From Pseudomonas shahriarae (GTDB lineage: Bacteria > Pseudomonadota > Gammaproteobacteria > Pseudomonadales > Pseudomonadaceae), in assembly GCF_014268455.2 (NCBI RefSeq), contig NZ_CP077085.1, positions 3,079,001 through 3,143,000 on the forward strand: 64,000 nucleotides of DNA, written 5' to 3'. Every line of letters begins with the position of its first letter. Position 1 is the first letter of the stretch. This document shows, one piece after another, positions 16,818 to 26,994 of the stretch. A program made the position numbers and the translations under genes. The notes under the pieces were generated by a model that worked only from the letters and a program-made list of their open reading frames with translations, had not been told where the DNA came from and ran no database searches.

Positions 16818-19775
16818 GTGAACGCGAAACAACGAGGCTATCACTGCGTCATGCTGTGTGGGCTGGCCAGCCTGGGCACTGCCCAGGCCGCGCCCTATGT
16901 AGAGGCCGGCAAGCTGGGCGACCCCGCCAGTTGGCGCTCGGCGGAATATCAAAGGGACTGGGGCCTGGGCCGCATGCAGGCTGATCAAGCCTATGCCGCC
17001 GGGATCAGCGGTGCCGGGGTGAAGATCGGCGCGCTGGACTCGGGTTTTGATGCCAGCCACCCGGAAGCCTCCCCGCAGCGTTTTCACCCGGTGACCGCCA
17101 GCGGCACTTACGTGGATGGCAGCCCGTTTTCCACCACCGGCGCGCTGAATCCCAACAACGACTCCCATGGCACCCACGTCACCGGCACCATGGCGGCTGC
17201 GCGGGACGGCAACGGTATGCATGGCGTGGCATACAACGCGCAGATCTATGTGGGCAATACCAACGCCAACGACAGCTTCCTGTTTGGCCCGACGCCCGAC
17301 CCCAAGTACTTCAAGGCGGTGTACAGCGCCATGGTCGATTCCGGGGTACGCGTGATCAATAACAGCTGGGGCAGCCAGCCCAAGGATGTCAGCTACCAGA
17401 CCCTGGGTGATCTACACGCCGCCTACGCGCAACACTTCAACCAGGGCACCTGGCTGGACGCCGCCGCCGATGTGGCCCGCGCCGGGGTGATCAACGTGTT
17501 CAGCGCCGGCAACAGCGGGTATGCCAACGCCAGCGTGCGTTCGGCCTTGCCGTACTTTGAGCCGGCGCTGGAAGGCCACTGGCTAGCGGTGTCGGGCCTG
17601 GATCAGGCCAATAATCAGAAGTACAACCAGTGCGGCATCGCCAAGTACTGGTGTATCTCCACCCCCGGCGCGAAGATCGACAGCACCATCCCTGGCGGCG
17701 GTTATGCGGTCAAGTCCGGCACCTCGATGTCGGCGCCCCATGCCACGGGCGCCTTGGCGCTGGTGATGGAGCGCTACCCGTACTTGAACAACGAGCAGGC
17801 CTTGCAGGTGTTGCTGACGACGGCCACGCAACTGGACGGTTCGGTGACCGACGCGCCGAACGCCAAGGTCGGCTGGGGCGTGCCGGACCTTGGCCGGGCG
17901 ATGCATGGACCGGGGCAGTTACTGGGCGCCATGGACGTCAATCTGGCGGCCGGGCAGGGCGATGTGTGGAGCAATGGCATTTCCGACAAGGCGCTGCTGC
18001 AGCGCCAGGCGGAAGACAGCGCCGAACACCTGGCATGGCAACAGACCGTGCAGGACAAGGGCTGGGAAAATGGTCCTGGCGCCGGCGCCAGCCAGCAGGA
18101 GCAGACCGACTACGCGGTAGGCATGGCCCGGGATGCGGCGGCGGCCCAGCGCATTTACCAAGGCAGCCTGATCAAGTCCGGCGCCGGTAGCCTGCTGCTC
18201 AGTGGCGACAGCACCTATCGCGGCCCGACCACGGTCAATGGCGGTGTATTGAAGGTCGATGGTTCGTTGACCTCGGCGGTCACGGTCAACCCTGGCGGGA
18301 CCCTGGGCGGTTCCGGGCGCATCGGCGCATTGCAGGCCAACAGCGGCAGTGTGATTGCGCCGGGCAATTCCATCGGCACCTTGAACGTGACCGGGGATGT
18401 GCGCTTCGACGCCGGTTCCACCTATGCGGTGGAGCTGTCGGACGCCAGCAGCGATCGTATCGTCGCGGGCGGCAAGGCTACCCTCAACGGCGGCACCGTG
18501 ACCCTGGCCCTGGAAAACAGCCCGACCCTGCTCAGCCAGCCCCAGGCGCAAAGCCTGATCGGCCGCCAGTACAACATCTTGCAGGCGGCGGGCGGAGTGA
18601 CCGGCAGTTTTGCTGCGGTATTGCCCAACTATCTGTTTCTGGGCGGCAACCTCGATTACGGCACTAACGGCGTGCAACTGGCTATCGCGCGCAATGACGC
18701 AAGCTTTGCCAGCGTCGCGGCGACCCGCAACCAGCTTGCCGTGGCTTCCGCTGCCGAGCAGTTGGGGGCCGGCAACCCGGTGTATGAAAGCGTGCTGAGT
18801 GCCGACTCCGCAGTGGTCGCGCGCCAGGCCTTCCAGCAGTTGTCTGGCGAAATCTACCCGGCGGTGGGCGCGATGCTGATCAACGACAGCCGCCATGTGC
18901 GCGAGGCCGTCGGTGAGCGCCTGCGCCATGTGCCGGCGACCGGCGAAAGCAACCTCTGGATCAAGGCCCTCGGCGCCTGGGGCAAGGCCGACAGCAGCAG
19001 CGAATACGCGGGGTACACCCGCTCTATCGGCGGAATGCTGCTGGGGGTCGATGGCCAGTGGGACGAACAGACCCGCGTCGGCGTGATGGCGGGCTACAGC
19101 GACAGCTCGCTGAACATGGGCGATGGCACGCACTCGTCGGCCGATGTCGACAGCTACCACCTGGGCACCTATGCCGGGCGTGAGCTGGGCAACTGGCGCG
19201 TGAGTGTGGGCGGCGCCTACAGCTGGCATCGCGGCGATGTGCAGCGCGACCTGCAATACGGCGACGTCAGCGCCAAGCAAAAGGCCAAGCTGGATGCACG
19301 CAGCCTGCAGGTGTTCACCGAGGCGGCCTACCGCTTGAACCTGCAAGCGCTGGCCCTGGAACCGTTTGCCAACCTGGCCTATGTGCACCTGGACAGCGAA
19401 AGCTTCCATGAAAAAGGCGATGCCGCCGCCCTGCAGCGCGGCAGTGATCGCCGCGACGCGACCCTGAGCACCCTGGGCCTGCGCGCCGTTAAAACAGTGC
19501 CGCTGAATGACCGCCAGCAACTGGAACTCTCCGGCTCGCTCGGCTGGCAGCACAGCCTGACACCGGTTGAATCCGAGGAGCACCTGGCCTTTGTTGCCGG
19601 CGGCCCATCGTTTGCCGTGCAAAGCACGCCGTTGCAGCGCAACGCCGCGCTGGTGGGCTTGAAGGCCAGCCTGGCATTGAGCGAGACCACGCGGGTCAAC
19701 CTCGATTACAGCGGCCAATTGGGTGCGAAGGAGAACAACCAGGGCGTGGGCCTGAGCCTCGACTGGCAGTTCTGA
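16818..19775 (+). CDS. Subtilase autotransporter 1 of the apr operon (PrtA/PspA type)
   Basis: 985-residue type Va autotransporter. After the signal peptide (CVMLCGLASLGTAQAA) comes an S8 protease domain with Asp74 (GALDSGFD), His117 (DSHGTHVTG) and Ser303 (GTSMSAPHATG). A passenger-associated beta-helix region follows (about 455-560), with LLLSGDSTYRGPTTVNGG and APGNSIGTLNV. The C-terminal 12-stranded barrel ends in LSLDWQF. The GTG at 16818 is chosen because GGTCACC-GTG-AAC and the next codons are shared with the second copy. It is the first of two tandem homologues and is exported independently of AprDEF. Confidence 0.92.
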   Translation: MNAKQRGYHCVMLCGLASLGTAQAAPYVEAGKLGDPASWRSAEYQRDWGLGRMQADQAYAAGISGAGVKIGALDSGFDASHPEASPQRFHPVTASGTYVDGSPFSTTGALNPNNDSHGTHVTGTMAAARDGNGMHGVAYNAQIYVGNTNANDSFLFGPTPDPKYFKAVYSAMVDSGVRVINNSWGSQPKDVSYQTLGDLHAAYAQHFNQGTWLDAAADVARAGVINVFSAGNSGYANASVRSALPYFEPALEGHWLAVSGLDQANNQKYNQCGIAKYWCISTPGAKIDSTIPGGGYAVKSGTSMSAPHATGALALVMERYPYLNNEQALQVLLTTATQLDGSVTDAPNAKVGWGVPDLGRAMHGPGQLLGAMDVNLAAGQGDVWSNGISDKALLQRQAEDSAEHLAWQQTVQDKGWENGPGAGASQQEQTDYAVGMARDAAAAQRIYQGSLIKSGAGSLLLSGDSTYRGPTTVNGGVLKVDGSLTSAVTVNPGGTLGGSGRIGALQANSGSVIAPGNSIGTLNVTGDVRFDAGSTYAVELSDASSDRIVAGGKATLNGGTVTLALENSPTLLSQPQAQSLIGRQYNILQAAGGVTGSFAAVLPNYLFLGGNLDYGTNGVQLAIARNDASFASVAATRNQLAVASAAEQLGAGNPVYESVLSADSAVVARQAFQQLSGEIYPAVGAMLINDSRHVREAVGERLRHVPATGESNLWIKALGAWGKADSSSEYAGYTRSIGGMLLGVDGQWDEQTRVGVMAGYSDSSLNMGDGTHSSADVDSYHLGTYAGRELGNWRVSVGGAYSWHRGDVQRDLQYGDVSAKQKAKLDARSLQVFTEAAYRLNLQALALEPFANLAYVHLDSESFHEKGDAAALQRGSDRRDATLSTLGLRAVKTVPLNDRQQLELSGSLGWQHSLTPVESEEHLAFVAGGPSFAVQSTPLQRNAALVGLKASLALSETTRVNLDYSGQLGAKENNQGVGLSLDWQF

Positions 19776-19827
19776 AGCGGCGCCAACAAAAAGAACAACA
19801 AACGCAATGAAACTAAGGAAGGTCACC

Positions 19828-22800
19828 GTGAACGTAAAACAACGAGGGTTTCACTCCGCCATCCCAACAGGCCCGGGCTACCCGCTCAAGGCCCTGAGTC
19901 GCGTGCCATACGGCGCGTTGCTGTGTTGCCTGGCCAGCCTGGGTACCGCCCAGGCCGCACCCTACGTCGAAACCGGCAAGCTGGGGGATATCGCCAGTTG
20001 GCGCAGCAATGAGTTCAAGGCCGACTGGGGCCTGGGGGCGGTGAATGCCGATGTGGCGTATGCCGCCGGTTACAGCGGCAAGGGCGTGAAGCTGGGGATT
20101 TTCGACCAGCCTGTGTACGCCTTGCACCCTGAGTTCTCCAGCCCGGGCAAGGTGCAGACCCTGGTCACTGAAGGGATCCGCCAGTACACCGACCCGTACA
20201 TCCCGGTAAAGGCCGGTGACCCGTTCCGCTATGACGGCACACCGTCCCAGGGCTCCAATGGCAAGCTGGGCGACCACGGCACCCATGTCGGTGGCATTGC
20301 CGCCGGCGACCGTAACGGTGGGCCGATGCACGGCGTGGCCTACAACGCACAGATCCTCAGCGCCGAGAACGGCGACCCCGGCCCCGAAGACGGGATCATC
20401 CTGGGCAACGACGGCGCGGTGTACCAGGCCGGCTGGGACAGCCTGGTGGCCAATGGTGCGCGCATCATCAACAACAGCTGGGGCATCGGCATTGGCGATC
20501 AGTTTGCCCAGGGCGGCAAGGACCCGGCGTCCCCCCATTTCGGCCTCAGCGAGGCGCAGGCGCAGTTCGACCAGATCAAACCCTTGCTGGGCACCGCTGC
20601 TGGGGGTGCTTATTCGGGCGCGATCAATGCGGCGCGTAGCGGCGTGCTGACAATCTTTGCCGCCGGCAACGACTACAACCTGAACAACCCCGATGCGATT
20701 TCCGGCCTGGCGTATTTTGTCCCCGAGATCGCACCCAATTGGCTGTCGGTGGCGGCGTTGCAGCGCAACCCGGACGTCAACAGCCCCAACCCCTATGTGA
20801 TCAGCACCTTCTCCTCGCGCTGCGGGTATGCCGCGAGCATCTGCGTATCGGCACCGGGCACGGCGATCTACAGCTCGGTGATGGTCGGCACCACCGTCGA
20901 TAACATGAACCTGGGCTGGAACAATAAAAGCGGTACCTCCATGGCCGCGCCCCATGTGGCGGGCGCGGCCGCGGTGTTGATGGAACGTTTCCCGTATATG
21001 AGCGGCGAGCAGATTTCCACGCTGCTCAAGACCACCGCCACCGACCTTGGCGCACCGGGCATCGACTCCCTGTACGGCTGGGGCATGATCAACCTGGGCA
21101 AGGCGGTCAACGGCCCGGGGATGTTTATCACCGCCGAGGATATTCCGGCCGAGTTTCGCATCGACGGTGGCTATGGCAGCGGCCAGTTTGTCGCGGACTT
21201 GCCCGGGGTTGGGGCGGTGGTCGATGCCGGCAAGCCCACCGAGCGCCTGTGCACCGATGTGCACTGCGGGCGGGACGTGTGGAGCAATAACATTTCCGGT
21301 CACGGCGGCCTGACCAAGCAGGGCATCGGCACACTGGTGCTGACCGGCAGCAACACCTACAGCGGGCCGACCCTGGTCAATCAAGGCTTGCTGGCGGTCA
21401 ATGGCTCGCTTACATCGCAGGTCACTGTCAGCAACAGCGGGGTCTTGGGCGGGGCCGGTAGCATCGGCGCGCTAAACGCGAAAAGCGGCGGTACGGTCGC
21501 GCCGGGCAACTCCATCGGCACCTTGAATGTGGCTGGGGATGTCAATTTCGATGCGGGCTCCACCTATGCGGTAGAGCTGTCCACGACCAGCAGCGACCGC
21601 ATCGTCGCCGGTGGCAAGGCGACCCTCAACGGCGGCACTGTGACCCTGGCCCTGGAGAACAGCCCGACCTTGCTTAGCCAGCCCGAAGCGCAAAGCCTGA
21701 TTGGTCGCCAGTACAATATTCTGCAGGCGGCCGGGGGGATTACCGGTAGTTTTGCCTCGGTACTGCCCAATTACCTGTTTGTCGGCGGCAACCTGAACTA
21801 TGGCGCCAACGGCGTGCAACTGGATGTCGCGCGCACGGCCAACAGCTTCGCCAGCGTCGCGGCGACCGATAACCAACGTGCGGTGGCGGCGGCTGCCGAG
21901 CAACTGGGTGCAGGTAACGGGGTGTATGAAAGCCTGCTGCTGGCGCCGAGTGCGGCCTCGGCGCAAGGGGCGTTCCAACAGTTGTCGGGGGAAATCTACC
22001 CCGCCCTGGAAACCGCGCTGGTCAACGACAACCGCTACCTGCGTGAAGCCGTAGGCGAGCGCCTGCAGCAGGGGGAAATGGGCACTTCAGCGCAAACCCT
22101 CGACTCGCGTGGCAACGTCTGGATCAAGGCCCTCGGCGCCTGGGGTAAAACCGACAGCGCCAGCGATACGGCGGGCTACACCACCTCCATCGGCGGCCTG
22201 CTGGCGGGTGTGGACGGTGCGCTGGATGAAAACACGCGCCTGGGCCTGGTCGCGGGCTACAGCGATACCTCGCTGAACATGGGCGATGGCACCCATTCGC
22301 GGGCATCGGTGGACAGTTACCACTTTGGCGCCTATGCCGGTCACGACATCGGCGCCTGGCGCCTGAGCGGCGGGGCAACCTACAGCTGGCACCGTGCTGA
22401 TGTGACGCGTGAGCTGCAATACGGCGAAGTCGCCGGCAAGCAGAAAGCCAAGGTCGATGCCCGCAGCACCCAGGTCTTTACCGAAGCGGCTTACCGCCTG
22501 AACCTGCAACCGCTGGCGCTGGAGCCATTCGCCAACCTGGCCTATGTGCATCTGGACAGCGATGGCTTCAGCGAGAAAGGCGATGCAGCGGCGCTCAAGG
22601 GCGGCGATGACACCCGCGACCTGGTGCTCAGCACCCTGGGCGTACGGGCCTTGAAGACCTTCAACGTCACCGACCATCAGGCCCTCGACGTTTCCGGCAC
22701 CCTGGGCTGGCAGCACAACCTCAGCGCCACTGATTCCGAGCGCCACCTGGCGTTTGCTTCGGGTAGCACTGCGTTTGCCGTGGAAAGCTCGCCGATGGTG

Positions 22801-22938
22801 CGCGATGCGGCGTTGGTCGGTGCGCGGGCCAGCCTGGCGCTGACCAAGGATGCGCGGCTGAACTTTGACTACAACGGCCTGCTGGCCAGCAAGGAGAAAA
22901 TCCACGGTGTGGGCTTGAGCCTGGACTGGGCCTTCTAA
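19828..22938 (+). CDS. Subtilase autotransporter 2 of the apr operon (PrtB/PspB type)
   Basis: 1036-residue autotransporter, paralogue of the preceding gene. The start is the GTG at 19828 after AAGGAAGGTCACC. An extended signal region leads to CCLASLGTAQAA. The S8 triad is Asp93 (LGIFDQPV), His150 (DHGTHVGG) and Ser371 (GTSMAAPHVAG). The linker and barrel from about residue 560 onward closely match the first copy, while the protease parts differ by insertions. Cys residues occur in SSRCGYAASICVS and LCTDVHCG. Processing of surface or secreted proteins is likely; the target is unknown. It is followed by a REP hairpin before lipA. Confidence 0.92.
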   Translation: MNVKQRGFHSAIPTGPGYPLKALSRVPYGALLCCLASLGTAQAAPYVETGKLGDIASWRSNEFKADWGLGAVNADVAYAAGYSGKGVKLGIFDQPVYALHPEFSSPGKVQTLVTEGIRQYTDPYIPVKAGDPFRYDGTPSQGSNGKLGDHGTHVGGIAAGDRNGGPMHGVAYNAQILSAENGDPGPEDGIILGNDGAVYQAGWDSLVANGARIINNSWGIGIGDQFAQGGKDPASPHFGLSEAQAQFDQIKPLLGTAAGGAYSGAINAARSGVLTIFAAGNDYNLNNPDAISGLAYFVPEIAPNWLSVAALQRNPDVNSPNPYVISTFSSRCGYAASICVSAPGTAIYSSVMVGTTVDNMNLGWNNKSGTSMAAPHVAGAAAVLMERFPYMSGEQISTLLKTTATDLGAPGIDSLYGWGMINLGKAVNGPGMFITAEDIPAEFRIDGGYGSGQFVADLPGVGAVVDAGKPTERLCTDVHCGRDVWSNNISGHGGLTKQGIGTLVLTGSNTYSGPTLVNQGLLAVNGSLTSQVTVSNSGVLGGAGSIGALNAKSGGTVAPGNSIGTLNVAGDVNFDAGSTYAVELSTTSSDRIVAGGKATLNGGTVTLALENSPTLLSQPEAQSLIGRQYNILQAAGGITGSFASVLPNYLFVGGNLNYGANGVQLDVARTANSFASVAATDNQRAVAAAAEQLGAGNGVYESLLLAPSAASAQGAFQQLSGEIYPALETALVNDNRYLREAVGERLQQGEMGTSAQTLDSRGNVWIKALGAWGKTDSASDTAGYTTSIGGLLAGVDGALDENTRLGLVAGYSDTSLNMGDGTHSRASVDSYHFGAYAGHDIGAWRLSGGATYSWHRADVTRELQYGEVAGKQKAKVDARSTQVFTEAAYRLNLQPLALEPFANLAYVHLDSDGFSEKGDAAALKGGDDTRDLVLSTLGVRALKTFNVTDHQALDVSGTLGWQHNLSATDSERHLAFASGSTAFAVESSPMVRDAALVGARASLALTKDARLNFDYNGLLASKEKIHGVGLSLDWAF

Positions 22939-22952
22939 ACACCGCAGCTCCA

Positions 22953-22982
22953 AACTGTGGGAGCAGGTTTGCTCCCACAGTT
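22953..22982. repeat. REP hairpin between autotransporter 2 and lipA
   Basis: Perfect 13-bp arms AACTGTGGGAGCA and TGCTCCCACAGTT surround the loop GGTT. It may stabilise the upstream mRNA or reduce read-through into the lipase gene. Confidence 0.85.
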
Positions 22983-23039
22983 ACAGCATTCCAACTGTTT
23001 TGGCTTTCTCGACAATTCCAACAAAAGAGAGGCAATACC

Positions 23040-24887
23040 ATGGGTGTCTACGACTACAAAAACCTTACTACCGAGGACTCCAAAGCACTGTTCGCCGATG
23101 CCATGGCGATCACGTTGTACTCCTACCACAACCTGGATAACGGCTTTGCCGTGGGCTACCAGCAGCATGGCCTGGGGCTTGGCTTGCCGGTGACCCTGGT
23201 GCAGGCGTTGCTGGGCAGCACCGACTCCCAGGGCGTGATCCCCGGTATCCCATGGAACCCCGACTCGGAAAAGGCCGCCCTCGACGCGGTGCAAAAGGCC
23301 GGTTGGACCCCCATCAGCGCCAGCACCCTCGACTACGGCGGCAAGGTCGATGCCCGGGGCACCTTCTTTGGTGAGAAAACCGGCTATACCAGTGCCCAGG
23401 TAGAAGTCCTGGGCAAATACGATGACGCCGGCAAACTGCTGGAAATCGGCATTGCCTTCCGTGGCACCTCGGGGCCCAGGGAGAACCTGATTGTTGATTC
23501 CATCGGCGATGTGATCAGCGACTTGCTGGCAGCCTTCGGCCCTGCGGACTATGCGAAAAACTACGCGGGCCAGGCGTTTGGCAACTTGCTGGGCAAAGTC
23601 GCCGCGTATGCCAGCGCGCAGGGGCTCAGTGGCCAGGATGTACTGGTCAGCGGCCATAGCCTCGGTGGCCTGGCGGTCAACAGCATGGCCGACTTGAGCA
23701 ACACCACCTGGGCGGGTTTCTATAAGGACGCCAACTACGTGGCCTATGCCTCGCCGACCCAGAGCAGCGGCGACAAGGTGTTGAACATCGGTTATGAAAA
23801 CGACCCGGTCTATCGCGCCCTCGACGGTTCGTCGTTCAATCTGTCGTCCCTCGGGGTGCATGACCAACCGCATGCCTCCAGCACCGATAACATCGTCAGC
23901 TTCAACGACCACTACGCCTCGACGCTCTGGAATATCCTGCCGTTTTCCATTCTCAACCTGCCGACGTGGATTTCCCATTTACCCACGGGTTATGGCGATG
24001 GCATGAGCCGCATCCTCGAATCCAAGTTCTATGACCTGACCAGCCGTGATTCGACGATCATCGTCGCCAATCTGTCGGACCCGGCGCGCGCCAACACCTG
24101 GGTGCAGGACCTCAACCGCAACGCCGAAGCCCACCAGGGCAGTACGTTCATTATCGGCAGCGACGGCAATGACCTGATCCAGGGTGGCCGGGGCAACGAC
24201 TACCTGGAAGGTCGCGCCGGCAACGATACCTTCCGTGATGGCGGCGGCTACAACATCCTGCTGGGCGGCAAGGGGTTCAACACCCTGGACTTGCAGCAGT
24301 CGCTGAAAAACGTCGAAGTGGCCAACGATGGCGCAGGCACCCTGTACATCCGCGACGGCCAAGGCGGTATCAGCATGACCCGCGATATGGGCGCGATAGT
24401 GAGCAAGGAAAGCTATCTGTTGCTGTTCAGCAAAGAGGTGACCCACAGCGTGACCGACAAGGGGTTGCTGGCGGGCAAGGACCTGACCGCCTATGCGGCG
24501 TCGCTCAAGGGCGATGCCGGCGCCAATGTTCTCAAGGCCGGCGATAGCGGGCAGTGGTTGTTTGGCCTGGACGGCAATGACCACCTGATCGGCGGTAAAG
24601 GCAACGATGTTCTGGTGGGCGGGGCCGGCAATGACCTGCTGGAAGCGGGTGGCGGGCGCAATACCTTCCTGTTCGACGGCGACTTCGGCCAGGACCGGAT
24701 CCTGGGCTACCAGTCGACGGACAAACTGGTATTTATGGGCGTGGCGGGGGTGGGCGGGCAGTACAACTACCTCGACCATGCCAAGGCAGTGGGCAGCGAT
24801 ACGCTGCTGACCTTCGGCGATAACTCGGTGACGCTGGTGGGGGTAGGGCTGGGCAGCCTGTCGGCGGAGGCGTTCGTGATTACCTGA
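23040..24887 (+). CDS. lipA: RTX lipase, family I.3 (LipA2)
   Basis: 615-residue extracellular triacylglycerol lipase. The nucleophile elbow is GHSLGG with Ser207. The N-terminal start MGVYDYKNLTTEDSKALFADA is characteristic of family I.3. Calcium-binding RTX repeats occur in two blocks, about 377-410 (GSDGNDLIQGGRGNDYLEG) and about 517-545 (GLDGNDHLIGGKGNDVLVGG). The end (SLSAEAFVIT) resembles type I secretion signals ending in a short hydrophobic tail, and no Sec signal is present. It is exported by AprDEF and is the last gene of the operon, as in known aprX-lipA2 loci. Confidence 0.96.
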   Translation: MGVYDYKNLTTEDSKALFADAMAITLYSYHNLDNGFAVGYQQHGLGLGLPVTLVQALLGSTDSQGVIPGIPWNPDSEKAALDAVQKAGWTPISASTLDYGGKVDARGTFFGEKTGYTSAQVEVLGKYDDAGKLLEIGIAFRGTSGPRENLIVDSIGDVISDLLAAFGPADYAKNYAGQAFGNLLGKVAAYASAQGLSGQDVLVSGHSLGGLAVNSMADLSNTTWAGFYKDANYVAYASPTQSSGDKVLNIGYENDPVYRALDGSSFNLSSLGVHDQPHASSTDNIVSFNDHYASTLWNILPFSILNLPTWISHLPTGYGDGMSRILESKFYDLTSRDSTIIVANLSDPARANTWVQDLNRNAEAHQGSTFIIGSDGNDLIQGGRGNDYLEGRAGNDTFRDGGGYNILLGGKGFNTLDLQQSLKNVEVANDGAGTLYIRDGQGGISMTRDMGAIVSKESYLLLFSKEVTHSVTDKGLLAGKDLTAYAASLKGDAGANVLKAGDSGQWLFGLDGNDHLIGGKGNDVLVGGAGNDLLEAGGGRNTFLFDGDFGQDRILGYQSTDKLVFMGVAGVGGQYNYLDHAKAVGSDTLLTFGDNSVTLVGVGLGSLSAEAFVIT

Positions 24888-24893
24888 AACAAA

Positions 24894-24923
24894 CCGTAGG
24901 CGCCGGTTCGCCGGCTCCTACGG
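24894..24923. terminator. Hairpin after lipA
   Basis: CCGTAGGCGCCGG and CCGGCTCCTACGG pair with one mismatch around TTCG, six bases after the lipA stop. It is REP-like and lies between converging genes; no strong T-run follows. Confidence 0.65.
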
Positions 24924-24931
24924 TGATTCGG

Positions 24932-25150
24932 TCAGTCTTCCTTGCGCACGGTCGCGACATCCGCCGCCTTGACCCGTACGCGCTTGCCGGCGATATCGGT
25001 AAATTCGTAGAAACCATCGGGAGTCTTGGCATTCGGCGTGTCTGTGGTCAGGTACTGCGTACCGTTCTGCAAGGTCACGACGGTCGGCGTCGAGCAACCG
25101 GCCAATGCCAGAAACGTCAGTGCAGCCAGCGGCAGGCCCCAGTTCTTCAT
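24932..25150 (-). CDS. YgdI/YgdR-family small lipoprotein
   Basis: 72-residue outer-membrane or envelope lipoprotein. The signal ends in a lipobox (ALTFLALAGC), with the Cys as the lipidated residue. The mature part TPTVVTLQNGTQYLTTDTPNAKTPDGFYEFTDIAGKR is the conserved SH3-like YgdR fold. The ATG at 25150 is preferred because AAGGGTT lies 6 bases upstream; the ATG at 25156 would be too close. Function is unknown; members are often stress-regulated. Confidence 0.88.
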   Translation of the reverse strand: MKNWGLPLAALTFLALAGCSTPTVVTLQNGTQYLTTDTPNAKTPDGFYEFTDIAGKRVRVKAADVATVRKED

Positions 25151-25344
25151 GTTCATAACCCTTACTCTCATCCTTCGAAAACCCCGTGCTCAACGGCTGC
25201 GGGCAACAAATGTTACGCGGATCCACCCCCATCTGATCACTTTTATGCAAAAAGTTGCGTGCGCCACTGATCTATTAGCGATTGCAACGCAGGCCTGGCA
25301 GCGGCAATCTGTATGCATAACCAGTGTTTGCCCAAGTGCCCGTC

Positions 25345-26994
25345 ATGTCCAATCCCCTCGAAGACCCGTTTTACTACCTGCATAATTTCCAGCAAGTGCT
25401 CGACTGGCTGGAGCAGCGCTATGCGGATGTGCTGGACGATGAAGAGCAGCGCTTCGTTACGCAGTTCGCCCAGCTGCCGCAACCGGCCCAGGCGTTGCTG
25501 GTGCGCATGGTGATGCGCAAGGGCCTGCATTTTCGGGCGAGCAAGCTCAATTACCTCGAGATCGGCCCGGTCGACGTGGCCGTGCAGCCACTGTTGGCTC
25601 ACGGTTGGGTGAATGAGCAGGGCCTGCTGGCGCTTGATGAGGTGTGGGGGCAACTGCAAAAAGGCGAGGTGCTGCAAGCGTTCAAGCCGTGGATCGAGCA
25701 GCCCAGGGGCAAGAAGTCCGATTGGCTGCCCGGTTTATCCAGCCAATTTACCGAGCCGCGGACGTTTGCGCAGTGGTGTCCGCAGTTGGACGACCGGCTG
25801 TACAGCCTTACGGTGATGGACCTGTGTGACCGCCTGCGGCTGATGTTTTTCGGCAACCTGTACCAGGACTGGTCGGAGTTTGTACTGGCGGACCTGGGGA
25901 TCTACACCTACGAAAAGGTTGAGTTCTGTGCCGAATCCCGTGGCCTGCGCCATCGCGACGATGTGTCTGGCCTGCTGTTCCTGCACCAATGCCAGCAGGC
26001 CTTCGAGGCCGGTGAACCGTTGGCGGAGGTGCTGGCGCAGATCGCCACGCTGACCACTGATAACCCCTGGCTGGAAAAGCGCCGGGCCAAGCTGCTGTTC
26101 CAGGTCGGCCAGCATTGCGAACGGCTCGCCGAACTGGCCCTGGCCGAGGCGATCTACCGCGATTGTGCCTACCCCGGCGCGCGTGCACGGCTGATCCGGG
26201 TGCTGGAGCGTCAAGAGGCGTTCGCCCAGGCCATGGACCTGGCCCTGGAGGCCCAGGCAGCGCCCCACAGTGCGGCCGAGCAGCAGCACCTGTTGCGGGT
26301 GCTGCCACGGTTGCGGCGCAAGCTGGGCGAACCGGCGCTGCCCAAGGCCAAACCCCCGGTGATCCAGCGCCTGGACCTGGAACTGCCATTCCCGCAACCG
26401 CTGGCCGCCGTGGAGTTCTGCGTGCAGGCGCACTTGGGAGATGACGCGGGGCCGGTGCACTACGTCGAAAACACCCTGATCAACTCGCTGTTCGGCCTGT
26501 TGTGCTGGCCAGCGATCTTCGCGCCGTTGCCCGGCTCGTTTTTTCACCCGTTCCAGCGCGGGCCGGTGGACTTGCACAGTGAGGACTTCCAGCAGCGCCG
26601 CGCCGAACTGTTTGCCGCCTGCCTGGATCAACTGCACGACCAGCGCTACAAGACCACGATCCGCCAGCGCTACGCCGAAAAATGGGGGATCCAGTCACCC
26701 TTTGTGTTCTGGAATGTATTGAGCGAAGAGTTGCTCGAGCAGGCCCTCGATTGCCTGCCCGCCGAGCACCTGCGGCACTGGTTCGACCGCCTGTTGCTGG
26801 ATATCCGCGCCAACCGCGCCGGGATGCCGGACCTGATCCAGTTCTGGCCGGCGCAAAAAACCTATCGCATGATCGAAGTCAAAGGCCCGGGCGACCGCCT
26901 GCAGGACAACCAATTGCGCTGGCTGGAGTTCTGTGGCGAGCACCAGATGCCGGTCACCGTCTGTTATGTCCGCTGGGCGGAGCAGGGCGCTTGA
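25345..26994 (+). CDS. VRR-NUC domain nuclease, bacterial FAN1 homologue
   Basis: 549 residues. The C-terminal VRR-NUC nuclease carries the PD-(D/E)XK core: GMPDLIQFWPAQKTYRMIEVKGPGDRLQDNQLRWL (about 492-526). The middle region is a TPR-like helical domain, and the N-terminus (NPLEDPFYYLHNFQQVLDWLEQRY) matches the FAN1 SAP-domain area. FAN1 enzymes cut 5' flaps and unhook interstrand crosslinks. The ATG at 25345 excludes a weak upstream extension. Its stop overlaps the start of the helicase gene, so nuclease and helicase are translationally coupled. Confidence 0.92.
   Translation: MSNPLEDPFYYLHNFQQVLDWLEQRYADVLDDEEQRFVTQFAQLPQPAQALLVRMVMRKGLHFRASKLNYLEIGPVDVAVQPLLAHGWVNEQGLLALDEVWGQLQKGEVLQAFKPWIEQPRGKKSDWLPGLSSQFTEPRTFAQWCPQLDDRLYSLTVMDLCDRLRLMFFGNLYQDWSEFVLADLGIYTYEKVEFCAESRGLRHRDDVSGLLFLHQCQQAFEAGEPLAEVLAQIATLTTDNPWLEKRRAKLLFQVGQHCERLAELALAEAIYRDCAYPGARARLIRVLERQEAFAQAMDLALEAQAAPHSAAEQQHLLRVLPRLRRKLGEPALPKAKPPVIQRLDLELPFPQPLAAVEFCVQAHLGDDAGPVHYVENTLINSLFGLLCWPAIFAPLPGSFFHPFQRGPVDLHSEDFQQRRAELFAACLDQLHDQRYKTTIRQRYAEKWGIQSPFVFWNVLSEELLEQALDCLPAEHLRHWFDRLLLDIRANRAGMPDLIQFWPAQKTYRMIEVKGPGDRLQDNQLRWLEFCGEHQMPVTVCYVRWAEQGA

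Noticed and set aside
17919..19826. Long minus-strand open frame (635 codons) opposite autotransporter 1
   Set aside because: Antisense frame of a high-GC gene; the plus strand has full catalytic motifs and signal peptide.
24160..24680. Tandem GGxGND repeats considered as DNA repeats or CRISPR-like
   Set aside because: They are RTX calcium-binding repeats of the lipase protein; no CRISPR array was seen anywhere in the window.
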